Shown: one piece after another, positions 1-5,302 of the stretch
Numbering within the stretch: the stretch's first letter is position 1
Layout of the letters: each line of letters begins with the position of its first letter
Origin: Dehalococcoidia bacterium
GTDB taxonomy: Bacteria > Chloroflexota > Dehalococcoidia > SZUA-161
NCBI GenBank assembly: GCA_004376205.1
Contig: SOKG01000322.1
Span: 1-6,030 of the forward strand
Length of the DNA: 6,030 nt
Reading direction: 5' to 3'
The notes under the pieces: generated by a model
Told to the model about the DNA's origin: nothing
Databases searched by the model: none
What the model saw: the letters and a program-made list of their open reading frames with translations, nothing else
Program-made: the position numbers and the translations under genes

Positions 1-175
1 TGACCTTCTCGGCCTCGCCCTTCTTCACCACCGTTATTCCCAGACCGAGGAAATAAATGGTGGCATCGATATCCATCGCCTTGGCTGTCATGCCCAAGAC
101 AAAAGGCGAGTAAAGACGCTTTGGGGTATCAACGCCGCTTGTTTGAACGTAGAGAATGTGCTTCTTGTCAGCCAT
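1..175 (-). CDS. DsrE-family sulfur relay protein, 3' end cut by window edge
   Basis: The first 58 codons of a gene that runs off the left edge of the window. The protein begins MADKKHILYVQTSGVDTP and continues with an alternating hydrophobic/helical pattern (a beta strand at about residues 6-11, a helix at about 18-34, a strand IDATIYFLG at about 37-45). This is the Rossmann-like start of DsrE/DsrF-like proteins, which are small and usually about 115-120 residues. Family members take part in sulfur transfer, often beside TusA, or bind and assemble as oligomers without a catalytic cysteine. No cysteine is present in the visible half, so a sulfur-carrying residue, if any, must lie beyond the edge. 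The start ATG at 173-175 is preceded by AGGAGG at 181-186 with 5 bases of spacing. That ribosome binding site overlaps the stop codon of the upstream tusA-like gene, so the two are probably co-translated. The family call is fairly sure; the exact function is not. Confidence 0.75.
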   Translation of the reverse strand, partial: MADKKHILYVQTSGVDTPKRLYSPFVLGMTAKAMDIDATIYFLGLGITVVKKGEAEKV

Positions 176-180
176 CACTA

Positions 181-186
181 CCTCCT
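181..186 (-). promoter_or_regulatory. Ribosome binding site of the DsrE gene, overlapping the tusA-like stop codon
   Basis: The minus strand reads AGGAGG here, 5 bases before the ATG at 173-175. The site overlaps the TAG stop (185-187) of the upstream TusA-like gene, so a ribosome finishing that gene would sit on the DsrE start signal. This supports coupled expression of the two sulfur-carrier genes. Confidence 0.7.
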
Positions 187-436
187 ATCTTTCTTTTTGG
201 ATGAGAAATCTCAGGCCCTCGCCAGTTCTCTCTATTTCAAGGATTTTCTGTCCGGCATGCTTGGCCCAAGCCTTGAGGTCCTCCTCGGCGGCGGGGTCGT
301 CTGCCCAGACCTCCAGGATTTCGCCAATAGCAAGTTTGTCTATTTCCTGCCTGGTGTTTAGAACTGGCATTGGGCAATAGAGACCTATGCAATCCAAGAC
401 TTGATGAGCCCGCTTTGGCAAGCTAGAATCTACCAC
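185..436 (-). CDS. TusA-like sulfurtransferase / sulfur carrier
   Basis: A protein of 83 residues, the normal size for the TusA/SirA/YeeD family. These proteins carry persulfide sulfur on the cysteine of a CPxP motif. The motif is visible as CPMP at residues 21-24, with Cys21 as the expected carrier. A second cysteine, Cys16, sits five residues earlier (DCIGLYCPMPVL), a variant common in TusA-like proteins of anaerobes. The rest fits the two-layer alpha/beta fold: a helix after the motif (about 25-35), strand EILEVWADD, a helix around AEEDLKAWAKHAG, and a final strand. The start is GTG at 434-436, supported by AGGAG at 445-449 with 8 bases of spacing; no upstream ATG is better. It lies 28 bases after the zinc ribbon gene and 9 bases before the DsrE gene. 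Inference: it passes sulfur within this operon, possibly to the IscU scaffold or the DsrE protein. The family call is secure; the partner and direction of sulfur flow are not. Confidence 0.88.
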   Translation of the reverse strand: MVDSSLPKRAHQVLDCIGLYCPMPVLNTRQEIDKLAIGEILEVWADDPAAEEDLKAWAKHAGQKILEIERTGEGLRFLIQKER

Positions 437-444
437 GGTTCAAA

Positions 445-449
445 CTCCT
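445..449 (-). promoter_or_regulatory. Ribosome binding site supporting the GTG start of the TusA-like gene
   Basis: The minus strand reads AGGAG, 8 bases before the GTG at 434-436. No ATG gives a full TusA domain, so this site decides the start. Confidence 0.6.
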
Positions 450-464
450 GTTTAAGGGTCTTTC

Positions 465-656
465 CTATTCCAAAGGCTGGCCGCACTGGGGGCAGACCTT
501 CGCTTCTCTCACCACCACTATCTTGCACCTGATGCAGTAGCGCAAGATCACGCTACAAGGCTGGCAGTAAGGCGCCGGCGATATCACCAGTTCCTCCTCA
601 CAGTAGGGGCAAAAGCACCTCCATCCCCTTTCCTTTGGCTGTTCACTCCTGTTCAT
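465..656 (-). CDS. Small double zinc ribbon protein
   Basis: A 63-residue protein with nine cysteines. Eight of them form four CxxC knuckles: Cys16/19, Cys31/34, Cys41/44 and Cys55/58, spaced as two consecutive four-cysteine zinc ribbons (about residues 16-34 and 41-58). Cys14 is extra. There are no histidines, no signal peptide and no membrane segment, so it is expected to be a soluble metal-binding protein, most likely with two structural Zn ions. Such ribbons usually mediate protein or nucleic acid contacts, but with these neighbours a cysteine-rich protein could also hold iron. I do not recognise a named family. Its ATG lies inside the end of the iscU-like gene, a 14-base overlap in a different frame. 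AAGGAGG at 661-667 precedes the ATG by 4 bases. Overlap and placement between iscU and tusA suggest a role in the same sulfur/Fe-S process, but this is inferred from context only. Confidence 0.8.
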   Translation of the reverse strand: MNRSEQPKERGWRCFCPYCEEELVISPAPYCQPCSVILRYCIRCKIVVVREAKVCPQCGQPLE

Positions 657-1059
657 CCTTCCTCCTTCTTTTGGTTTTCACCGCTTTGCCCTGCTTCTTG
701 AGGTAATCATCGATGGCCCCATTCAGCGCCTGAGCGCCGAGGTTGGAGCAGTGAAACTTATTCTTGGGCAGCCCCTCAAGCTCCTCGGCCACGAGGGCCG
801 GGGTGATCTTCCTCGCCTCCTCAAGGGTCTTGCCCTTGGCCATCTCGCTCACGATGCTGGAGACGGCGATGGCGGCGCCGCAGCCGAAGGTTTTAAACTT
901 GACATCGCTGAGATGGTTATTGTCCACTTTGATGTAGAAGGTCATCATATCCCCGCAGACGGGGTTGCCCATCTCGCCGATGCCATCGGCATCCTCGATC
1001 TCCCCCACATTGCGGGGGTTCAGGAAGTGTTCCATCACCTTGTCGCTATAAACGGGCAT
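643..1059 (-). CDS. iscU: IscU/NifU-type Fe-S cluster assembly scaffold
   Basis: A 138-residue protein of the NifU N-terminal/IscU family, the scaffold on which a [2Fe-2S] cluster is built before transfer to target proteins. The three ligand cysteines are in their conserved settings: Cys35 in GNPVCGD, Cys60 in FGCGAAIA and Cys104 in FHCSNLG. Asp37, which tunes cluster release, is also kept. The N-terminus YSDKVMEHFLNPRNVG is the family signature. The classic LPPVK chaperone-recognition motif is replaced by LPKNK just before Cys104, as in many NifU-type scaffolds outside the E. coli isc system. A basic tail (residues 125-134, ending KRRRK) follows the domain. No C-terminal NifU thioredoxin-like domain is present. 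The ATG at 1057-1059 starts one base after the stop of the nifS-like gene, behind a GGGAGGGAGA stretch, so the pair is almost certainly translationally coupled. All scaffold residues look functional, in contrast to the altered NifS-like partner. Confidence 0.93.
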   Translation of the reverse strand: MPVYSDKVMEHFLNPRNVGEIEDADGIGEMGNPVCGDMMTFYIKVDNNHLSDVKFKTFGCGAAIAVSSIVSEMAKGKTLEEARKITPALVAEELEGLPKNKFHCSNLGAQALNGAIDDYLKKQGKAVKTKRRRKDEQE

Positions 1060-1060
1060 C

Positions 1061-2248
1061 TCATCTCCCTCCCTGCTGACCTTTTAAGAATTTGGCATAA
1101 AGGGGCGACATCTGGCGCAGCCTGTCTACTATTGGAGGCAGTACCTCCAGGAGGTAGTCCACATCCTCTTCGCTATTGTTCAAACCAAGGCTGAAAAGGA
1201 GAGACCCCTGTGCGATCTCAGGAGGTACCCCTATGGCGGTGAGAACATGGGAGGTTTTGAGCGCCCTGGAGGTGCAGGCCGAGCCACTGGAGGCCGCTAT
1301 CCCCTGGTGACTTAAGAGCATGAGCATCGACTCCCCCTCGATGAACTCGATGCAGAAGCTGGCAATTCCCGGAAGGCGCTGGGTGGGATGTCCGGTGAGG
1401 ATCGCATGCTCGATCCCGGACAGTAGGCCCCCGATCAACCTGTCGCGCAGGGCAGAGAGATGCGCCATCCTGTAAGCCATCTCCTCCTTGGCCAGCTCAG
1501 CGGCTTTTCCCAGTCCGACGATCGCGGGCACATTCTCGGTCCCGGCCCTCCTTCCTCCCTCCTGCACGCCACCATCGAGGAAGGGGATAATGCGCACCCC
1601 TTTTTTGAGCCAGAGGGCACCAACACCCTTGGGGCCATAGAACTGGTTGGGGGTCAGGCTTAGCGCATCAACACCGAGTTCTTTGACATCCACAGGTATT
1701 GTGCCTGCGGTGGCCACGGCATCGGTGTGGAACAGGGCCCCCGTTTTCTTCATCACCTTAGCTATCTCGGCGATGGGCTGGATGGTGCCCACCTCACCAT
1801 TGGCGTGCATTATGGAGACCAGGATGGTGTCCTCCCTTATGCTTTTGGCTACCTCTTCGGGATCGACCAGCCCCTGCTTGTCCACCGGGATCTGGGTCAC
1901 CTCGAAGCCCCACTTCTCCAGCGTCCTCGCCGAATGGAGCACCGAGAAGTGCTCGATGGCCGAGGTGACAGCATGCTTCCCCTTGGACTGCTGGGCGAGG
2001 GCCAACCCCTTGATGGCGAAGTTGTTGGCCTCGGTGCCCGAGCCGGTGAAGATGATCTCCTCAGGCTGGGCGCCAATGAGGGCGGCAACCTTGCCGCGGG
2101 CATGATCTACTGCTTCCCTGGCTTCATCTCCCCAGAGGTGTAGCGATTGAGGATTGCCATAGTGGTCCTTGAGATAAGGGAGCATGGCCTCCAGAACCTG
2201 TGGGAGAATAGTGGTTGTCGCTGCATTGTCCAGATAGGCTCTCTTCAT
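1061..2248 (-). CDS. NifS/IscS-like protein lacking the PLP lysine (atypical cysteine desulfurase homologue)
   Basis: A 395-residue full-length member of the class V aminotransferase/cysteine desulfurase family. Its layout is normal: LDNAATT at 6-12, GSGTEANN at 69-76, the ring-stacking His100 (IEHFSVL), Asn150 (HANGEVGT), Asp176 (HTDA), RRAGTENV at 233-240, and the mobile-loop cysteine Cys325 in SSGSACTS. Several active-site positions are changed. Where the family has S-x-H-K-x-YGPKG, this protein reads [10 protein letters not shown], so the Schiff-base lysine is Gln202 and the preceding histidine is Asn201. The PLP-contacting Gln after HxDA is Ala179. The substrate-carboxylate Arg of the xRFSLG motif is Leu351. 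Canonical desulfuration of cysteine is therefore unlikely. Known precedent: the lysine-less Archaeoglobus fulgidus IscS has no desulfurase activity and may lend its loop cysteine to the cluster on IscU. The start ATG at 2246-2248 follows an AGGGGGAG ribosome site. It heads the operon, directly before iscU. Product annotation as plain 'cysteine desulfurase' would probably be wrong. Confidence 0.93.
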   Translation of the reverse strand: MKRAYLDNAATTTILPQVLEAMLPYLKDHYGNPQSLHLWGDEAREAVDHARGKVAALIGAQPEEIIFTGSGTEANNFAIKGLALAQQSKGKHAVTSAIEHFSVLHSARTLEKWGFEVTQIPVDKQGLVDPEEVAKSIREDTILVSIMHANGEVGTIQPIAEIAKVMKKTGALFHTDAVATAGTIPVDVKELGVDALSLTPNQFYGPKGVGALWLKKGVRIIPFLDGGVQEGGRRAGTENVPAIVGLGKAAELAKEEMAYRMAHLSALRDRLIGGLLSGIEHAILTGHPTQRLPGIASFCIEFIEGESMLMLLSHQGIAASSGSACTSRALKTSHVLTAIGVPPEIAQGSLLFSLGLNNSEEDVDYLLEVLPPIVDRLRQMSPLYAKFLKGQQGGR

Positions 2249-2291
2249 GTCTCCCCCTAGCCAGTTACCTCATGATCTCGTTACTAAATCT

Positions 2292-2297
2292 ATTATA
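2292..2297 (-). promoter_or_regulatory. Candidate -10 box for the nifS-like/iscU/tusA/dsrE operon
   Basis: The minus strand carries a perfect TATAAT in the 95-base spacer between the antiporter stop and the nifS-like start, about 43 bases upstream of the ATG. No good -35 match is visible at 16-18 bases upstream (the best is ATCCTT), and there is no extended TGn, so the promoter may need an activator. A short imperfect symmetry, TTAT-8-ATAA, overlaps the box and could be part of a regulator site, but it is too weak to name. Confidence 0.4.
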
Positions 2298-2343
2298 CCT
2301 CCAGATAAGTTGGAAAGGATAGGGGTTCTTTCACAGATGATTG

Positions 2344-4050
2344 TTACGTAGAACATGTTCTCCTCCAGTTGTTGGTGAACTCTTGCACTTTGTCCTCGGA
2401 AAGTCCCAATCGACACAAGACATGCCGCGTCAGTTCTATGCTGGCCTCAAGCTCTGGTTGGACTAGTTCAGAAGCCCCCCTCCCCCGCAGGAAATCACGC
2501 TCGAAATCGCTGTGAACACGGGCTACGACATCAAGCTGTGGATTAATACGCAGGGCATGGTCCAGAGCAAGCCTCGCTGCCATGGGATCGGGCATAGCGA
2601 TTAGCAAAAGGGCTGCATCCTTGAGCCCCGCCTTGGAAAGCACCTCCCGGTTACCGGCATCCCCGTAAATGCAGGGAATTCCCCGGTCTCGAAGGCTGGA
2701 GATAACTGCTGGATCGAGATCGATCACCAAGTGCGGTATTTGTAACTGCCTCAGCATCTGGGCCACGTTGCCACCCACACGACCGTGACCGCAAATAACC
2801 ACATGGTCGGAGATCTTCGCTACCTCCTCAACCGATTGCGGCGCACCCTCTGCTGTGTCTGGCCTTAGTGCCCGCGCTTGGATCAACCTAGTGCTGAGAC
2901 CCGTTGCCAGGCTGTAGGCAAAGGGGGTGAGGATAATAGAGATCATGGCGCTGGCAAGGATCAGAGAATATAAGTGCTCTGAAATGGCCCCCGTCCCTAA
3001 ACCCAGCTCCGCCAATACGAAGCTGAACTCTCCGATTTGTATCATTCCCGCTCCTACCAAGAGTATTGCCTTGCCCCCATAGCCGAAGAGCCTAGCGGTA
3101 GCAGAGCAGATAACAAACTTGCCCAAAACGATGGTCACAACTATTGCAATAACAGTGTTGATATTTGCTGCCATGAAAGGCAGGGCAATGAGCATCCCCA
3201 CTGACACGAAGAAAATCGCAGAGAAGATATCGCGCAGGGGGATCATGTCGCCAAGCACCTGATGGGCGAAGTCAGATTCGCTGATAAGGAGGCCGACAGC
3301 GAAAGCACCTAAAGCTGCCGACAGGCCAAAATAGTAGGCCGCAAAGGCGCCTCCAAAGCATAGCACCGCGCCGGAAAGGATGAAAAGCTCCCTGGAGCCT
3401 TGGCTCGCCACCCGCCTGATGAATCGGGGCACTACCCATGCCCCCAGGAACAAGACCAAGGCCAGGAACACGCCGGCCTTAAGAACGGCCAGTCCCAGCA
3501 CGGAGGCAAGGTTCCCCACTGAGCCTCCCAGCACTGGCAGGATGAACATCATGAAAGCGGCCGCAATGTCCTGCATCAGGAGGATGCCGATCATTACCCG
3601 ACCGTGTACTGTCTCCAGCTCCCCTCGTTGGGTAAGCATCCCGATTACTACCATCGTGCTGCTGATGGCGATGAGAAAGCCGAAGATTACCGCTTCAGGG
3701 AGCGACCATCCGAGAAGGGCAGCGACACCTATTCCCAATCCTGTGGTAGTCAGAAGCTGAAATATGCCTCCCCCAATAGCTACCCTTCTCACCCGAATCA
3801 TTTCCCGTAGCGACAACTTCACCCCGAGGGTGAAGAGAAGCAGCACAACCCCGATAGTAGCCAGGACCCTGATTTCATCCGATTCCTGAATTAGGCCCAG
3901 CGCATGAGGACCAATGACGACACCGGCTAAGAGGTAGCCGATAATGGCGGATTGCTTCAAGAAGCGGGCGGCCAGCCCCCCCGCTAGACCTGCACCCAGG
4001 ACAATGGCCATGTTCAGTATGAGACTAAACTCGTCCATCACTCCTAGCAT
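2344..4050 (-). CDS. KefB/CPA2-type cation/proton antiporter with TrkA-N (RCK) domain
   Basis: A 568-residue inner-membrane protein. Residues about 8-385 form the Na+/H+ exchanger (CPA2) domain with roughly 12 hydrophobic segments. The conserved features are GYLLAGVVIGP at 38-48, the paired Ser-Ser-Thr at 130-132 and the ion-site LLMQDIAA motif with Asp161. FFVSVGM (280-286) and the EFSFVLAELG segment (341-350) are also present. After a linker (about 390-412), residues about 415-535 are a Rossmann TrkA-N/RCK domain with GHGRVGG at 421-427 and an acidic residue after strand 2 (Asp444 or Asp446 in VIDLDP), fitting NAD(H) binding. No TrkA-C domain follows. The family exchanges K+ or Na+ for H+ under ligand control; KefB/KefC are glutathione-gated K+ efflux systems, but the ion and ligand here cannot be read. 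Start choice: ATG at 4048-4050 has only a G-run one base away, while ATG at 4036-4038 (Met5) has AGGAG two bases away. Both spacings are poor. It seems to be its own unit between the two operons. Confidence 0.88.
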   Translation of the reverse strand: MLGVMDEFSLILNMAIVLGAGLAGGLAARFLKQSAIIGYLLAGVVIGPHALGLIQESDEIRVLATIGVVLLLFTLGVKLSLREMIRVRRVAIGGGIFQLLTTTGLGIGVAALLGWSLPEAVIFGFLIAISSTMVVIGMLTQRGELETVHGRVMIGILLMQDIAAAFMMFILPVLGGSVGNLASVLGLAVLKAGVFLALVLFLGAWVVPRFIRRVASQGSRELFILSGAVLCFGGAFAAYYFGLSAALGAFAVGLLISESDFAHQVLGDMIPLRDIFSAIFFVSVGMLIALPFMAANINTVIAIVVTIVLGKFVICSATARLFGYGGKAILLVGAGMIQIGEFSFVLAELGLGTGAISEHLYSLILASAMISIILTPFAYSLATGLSTRLIQARALRPDTAEGAPQSVEEVAKISDHVVICGHGRVGGNVAQMLRQLQIPHLVIDLDPAVISSLRDRGIPCIYGDAGNREVLSKAGLKDAALLLIAMPDPMAARLALDHALRINPQLDVVARVHSDFERDFLRGRGASELVQPELEASIELTRHVLCRLGLSEDKVQEFTNNWRRTCST

Positions 4051-4141
4051 ACCCCCGTTCTTGACAAGGCAGTCTAGGTCGCGTCAAAATCGCATAGCTG
4101 ATAATGCCTGTGGCTGTAATCAAGAAAGCACTATATATAGC

Positions 4142-4161
4142 CTGCGGAAGCACCGCCGCAG
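4142..4161 (-). terminator. Weak hairpin, possible terminator after the superoxide dismutase gene
   Basis: CTGCGG (4142-4147) pairs with CCGCAG (4156-4161) around an 8-base loop. On the minus strand it lies about 125 bases after the dismutase stop and is followed by GCTATATATAG and then GCTTTCTTG rather than a clean T-run. It could be a poor intrinsic terminator or a chance GC-rich stem. Confidence 0.25.
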
Positions 4162-4190
4162 AGATCATGCTTCCCTCGGGCTGCTGGGCC

Positions 4191-4265
4191 TGAGTGGGGA
4201 CTGCCATAGTCATCCCTGTGGTAGGGGAGCATGGTTTCCAGTACCTCAGGCAATATAGGGGTACT
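4191..4265 (-). pseudogene. Relic of a second cysteine desulfurase (nifS) N-terminus
   Basis: In the frame starting at 4262 the minus strand encodes TPILPEVLETMLPYHRDDYG followed by SPHS. This matches residues 12-35 of the intact NifS-like protein in this window ([24 protein letters not shown]). By hand count 16 of 24 residues and about 53 of 72 bases are identical, with many differences at third codon positions. The match includes the TxxLPxVLExMLPY and DxYGxP signatures of NifS. Before it the LDNAAT motif and start codon are missing. After it the homology stops abruptly and the frame reaches a TAG at about 4134. It is therefore a broken fragment, not a gene. The relic reads TPILPEV, closer to the usual family sequence than the intact copy's TTILPQV. 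That suggests it derives from a separate, possibly canonical, paralogue rather than from a recent duplication. Confidence 0.75.
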
Positions 4266-4286
4266 TCGCTCTGGCGACGGATGCCT

Positions 4287-4865
4287 TTACCTGAGGCGAG
4301 CCTCGACTGCACTCCAATCGAGGTTCTTGAAGAAGGCCTCGATATAGTCGGCTCGCTTCAGCCCGTAGTCGATCATAAAGGCATGCTCAAAAACATCCAG
4401 CACCAGAAGGGGGGTACAACCTGCGGGGTGGCCGGTCTCATGCTCGTTTATCCACTGGTTCAAGAACCTACCGCTTACGTTATCCTGGTAGAGGATAGCC
4501 CAACCAATCCCCCGCATTGTGGCGGTGGCCTTGAAATCCTTCTCCCAATCCTCGTAGCTGCCGAACTCCTCGGCCAGCTTCTTGCCCAGCTTGCCCGATT
4601 TGTCCAGTGCCCCCTTGCCACCGAGGTTTTCGAAGTAATACTCGTGAAGGCGCATGCCGTTGAACTCGAAACCCAACCGACGCTTTAACTCGGCGTATTC
4701 CGGGGTTGCCGTCTTGCCCTCCTTCAGCATGGCGGCAAGGGAGTCCAACAGCTTATTGGTATTGGTTATATAACCCTGATAGAGAGTGAAGTGATTATTA
4801 AGCAGCGTCTGGCTAAAACCCTCCATCCCAATTAAGGTGCTGTAATCCTTAGCAGTGTAAGTCAT
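4287..4865 (-). CDS. sodA: Superoxide dismutase, Fe/Mn family
   Basis: A 192-residue cytoplasmic enzyme that converts superoxide to oxygen and hydrogen peroxide. The four metal ligands are visible, numbered from the chosen start: His25 (NNHFTLY), His74 (MRLHEYYFENL), and Asp157 and His161 (LLVLDVFEHAF). The helical N-terminal domain occupies about 1-80 and the alpha/beta domain about 90-192. Two features depart from the textbook E. coli enzymes. The ligand motif reads DVFEH instead of DVWEH. In the loop before it, NEHETGHP puts a His where Mn-type enzymes have their second-shell Gln, as in some mycobacterial and archaeal enzymes. Fe is my guess for the metal. Start choice: a GTG at 4878-4880 would extend it by five residues. 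But GGAGG at 4871-4875 sits five bases before the ATG at 4863-4865 and lies inside that extension, so the ATG is preferred. It is last in the oxygen-defence operon, 38 bases after the EncFtn-like gene. Confidence 0.93.
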   Translation of the reverse strand: MTYTAKDYSTLIGMEGFSQTLLNNHFTLYQGYITNTNKLLDSLAAMLKEGKTATPEYAELKRRLGFEFNGMRLHEYYFENLGGKGALDKSGKLGKKLAEEFGSYEDWEKDFKATATMRGIGWAILYQDNVSGRFLNQWINEHETGHPAGCTPLLVLDVFEHAFMIDYGLKRADYIEAFFKNLDWSAVEARLR

Positions 4866-4870
4866 TCTTA

Positions 4871-4875
4871 CCTCC
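4871..4875 (-). promoter_or_regulatory. Ribosome binding site fixing the superoxide dismutase start
   Basis: The minus strand reads GGGGGAGG ending in GGAGG here, 5 bases before the ATG at 4863-4865. It would be inside the coding sequence if the longer GTG start at 4878-4880 were used, so it argues for the shorter protein. Confidence 0.65.
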
Positions 4876-4903
4876 CCCACTGGTGGTGTATGTTGCCCCT
4901 TTG

Positions 4904-5128
4904 CTAGTCATGCTCCTCAAACATCTTATTCTGGGTGGGGTCATTCTCCCGCAACCACTCGACCAGCATGGCTACATGTTCCTTTTCCTCATCCGAGTTG
5001 TGCTGCAGCACCCGTTTCAGCGATTCATTGTCTGTGGCATTTATCCTCGCCTCGTAGCGGTTGATGGCATCCAGTTCCTCCCTCAGTGATTCCCTTGCCA
5101 TTGCCCAGTCCTCAAATTCTTTGGACAT
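4904..5128 (-). CDS. EncFtn-like (encapsulated ferritin family) small ferroxidase
   Basis: A 74-residue two-helix protein matching the half-ferritin EncFtn family, which dimerises to form a ferroxidase site that oxidises Fe(II) and limits Fenton chemistry. The signature is complete. EELDAINRY (17-25) gives Glu17, Glu18, Asp20 and Tyr25. DEEKEHVAMLVEWLRENDP (46-64) gives Glu48 and His51. The 30-residue spacing from Glu18 to Glu48 and the ExxH step equal those of the Rhodospirillum rubrum EncFtn residues Glu32, Glu62 and His65. Trp38 of that protein is Arg24 here. The protein is short at both ends and stops at MFEEHD. It has no C-terminal encapsulin-targeting peptide, and no encapsulin gene is visible in the window. 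The ATG at 5126-5128 follows AAGGAGG with 7 bases of spacing. It sits 29 bases after desulforedoxin and 38 before superoxide dismutase. The family call is good; whether it enters a nanocompartment is unknown. Confidence 0.83.
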   Translation of the reverse strand: MSKEFEDWAMARESLREELDAINRYEARINATDNESLKRVLQHNSDEEKEHVAMLVEWLRENDPTQNKMFEEHD

Positions 5129-5157
5129 TTCGCTACCTCCTTGCCATAGTGTAGTCG

Positions 5158-5280
5158 TTATTTAATTAGCTCCATCTCCTCACCGCAACAGACAAGGGTA
5201 CCGCCACCAACATTGGTCACCGTCACCTCGTTGCCGCAGACATTGCACCGGTATTTTTCGCCTACACTCTCGACTCCCAT
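5158..5280 (-). CDS. dsr: Desulforedoxin (stand-alone, 40 residues)
   Basis: A 40-residue rubredoxin-like iron protein, small enough to be missed by length-filtered gene calling. The protein starts [19 protein letters not shown], and the family signature [12 protein letters not shown] is at 25-36. Cys12, Cys15, Cys31 and Cys32 are the four ligands of a mononuclear Fe(SCys)4 centre; the adjacent Cys-Cys pair separates desulforedoxin from rubredoxin. Length and spacing agree with the 36-residue Desulfovibrio gigas protein, which works as a homodimer. The same fold forms the N-terminal domain of desulfoferrodoxin-type superoxide reductases, but no reductase domain follows here, as the stop TAA is at 5158-5160. 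The ATG at 5278-5280 is preceded by GCAGGTGTGAA. It lies 22 bases after the DUF438 gene and 29 before the EncFtn-like gene. Inference: it is an electron carrier for the oxygen-defence operon, with partner unknown. Confidence 0.9.
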   Translation of the reverse strand: MGVESVGEKYRCNVCGNEVTVTNVGGGTLVCCGEEMELIK

Positions 5281-5302
5281 TTCACACCTGCGATATTCTT
5301 TG

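Larger units (their letters stand above)
4051..4286. other. 236-base spacer between superoxide dismutase and antiporter genes
   Basis: No intact gene is supported here. On the minus strand it holds a short relic of a cysteine desulfurase gene (about 4191-4265), a GC-rich hairpin (4142-4161), and the palindrome CTATATATAG (4131-4140). A minus-strand open frame of 95 codons spans the spacer (4025-4312), but it uses a different frame from the relic and resembles no family I recognise. I see no convincing -10/-35 pair for the antiporter gene in it. Confidence 0.6.

Noticed and set aside
751..1194. A long plus-strand open frame opposite iscU and the end of the nifS-like gene
   Set aside because: It is antisense to two well-supported genes, has no family resemblance, and is a shadow of their codon bias.
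1647..2143. Two overlapping plus-strand open frames opposite the nifS-like gene
   Set aside because: Both are antisense to a clear full-length protein; their low-complexity composition is what complementary reading of a conserved gene gives.
2314..2340. GAAAG/CTTTC pair after the antiporter stop as a terminator
   Set aside because: Only a 5-base stem with a 10-base loop and no T-run; too weak to call.
2350..2361. Perfect 12-base palindrome AGAACATGTTCT at the end of the antiporter gene
   Set aside because: It lies inside coding sequence. One copy only, with no second site or promoter next to it, so no regulatory role can be supported.
4025..4312. A 95-codon minus-strand open frame across the spacer with a hydrophobic stretch
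   Set aside because: It overlaps the ends of both flanking genes, is in a different frame from the nifS relic inside the same bases, and resembles no family I recognise. The hydrophobic run is probably chance.
4878..4880. Longer GTG start for the superoxide dismutase
   Set aside because: The strong GGAGG ribosome site lies just inside the extension and serves the ATG at 4863-4865.
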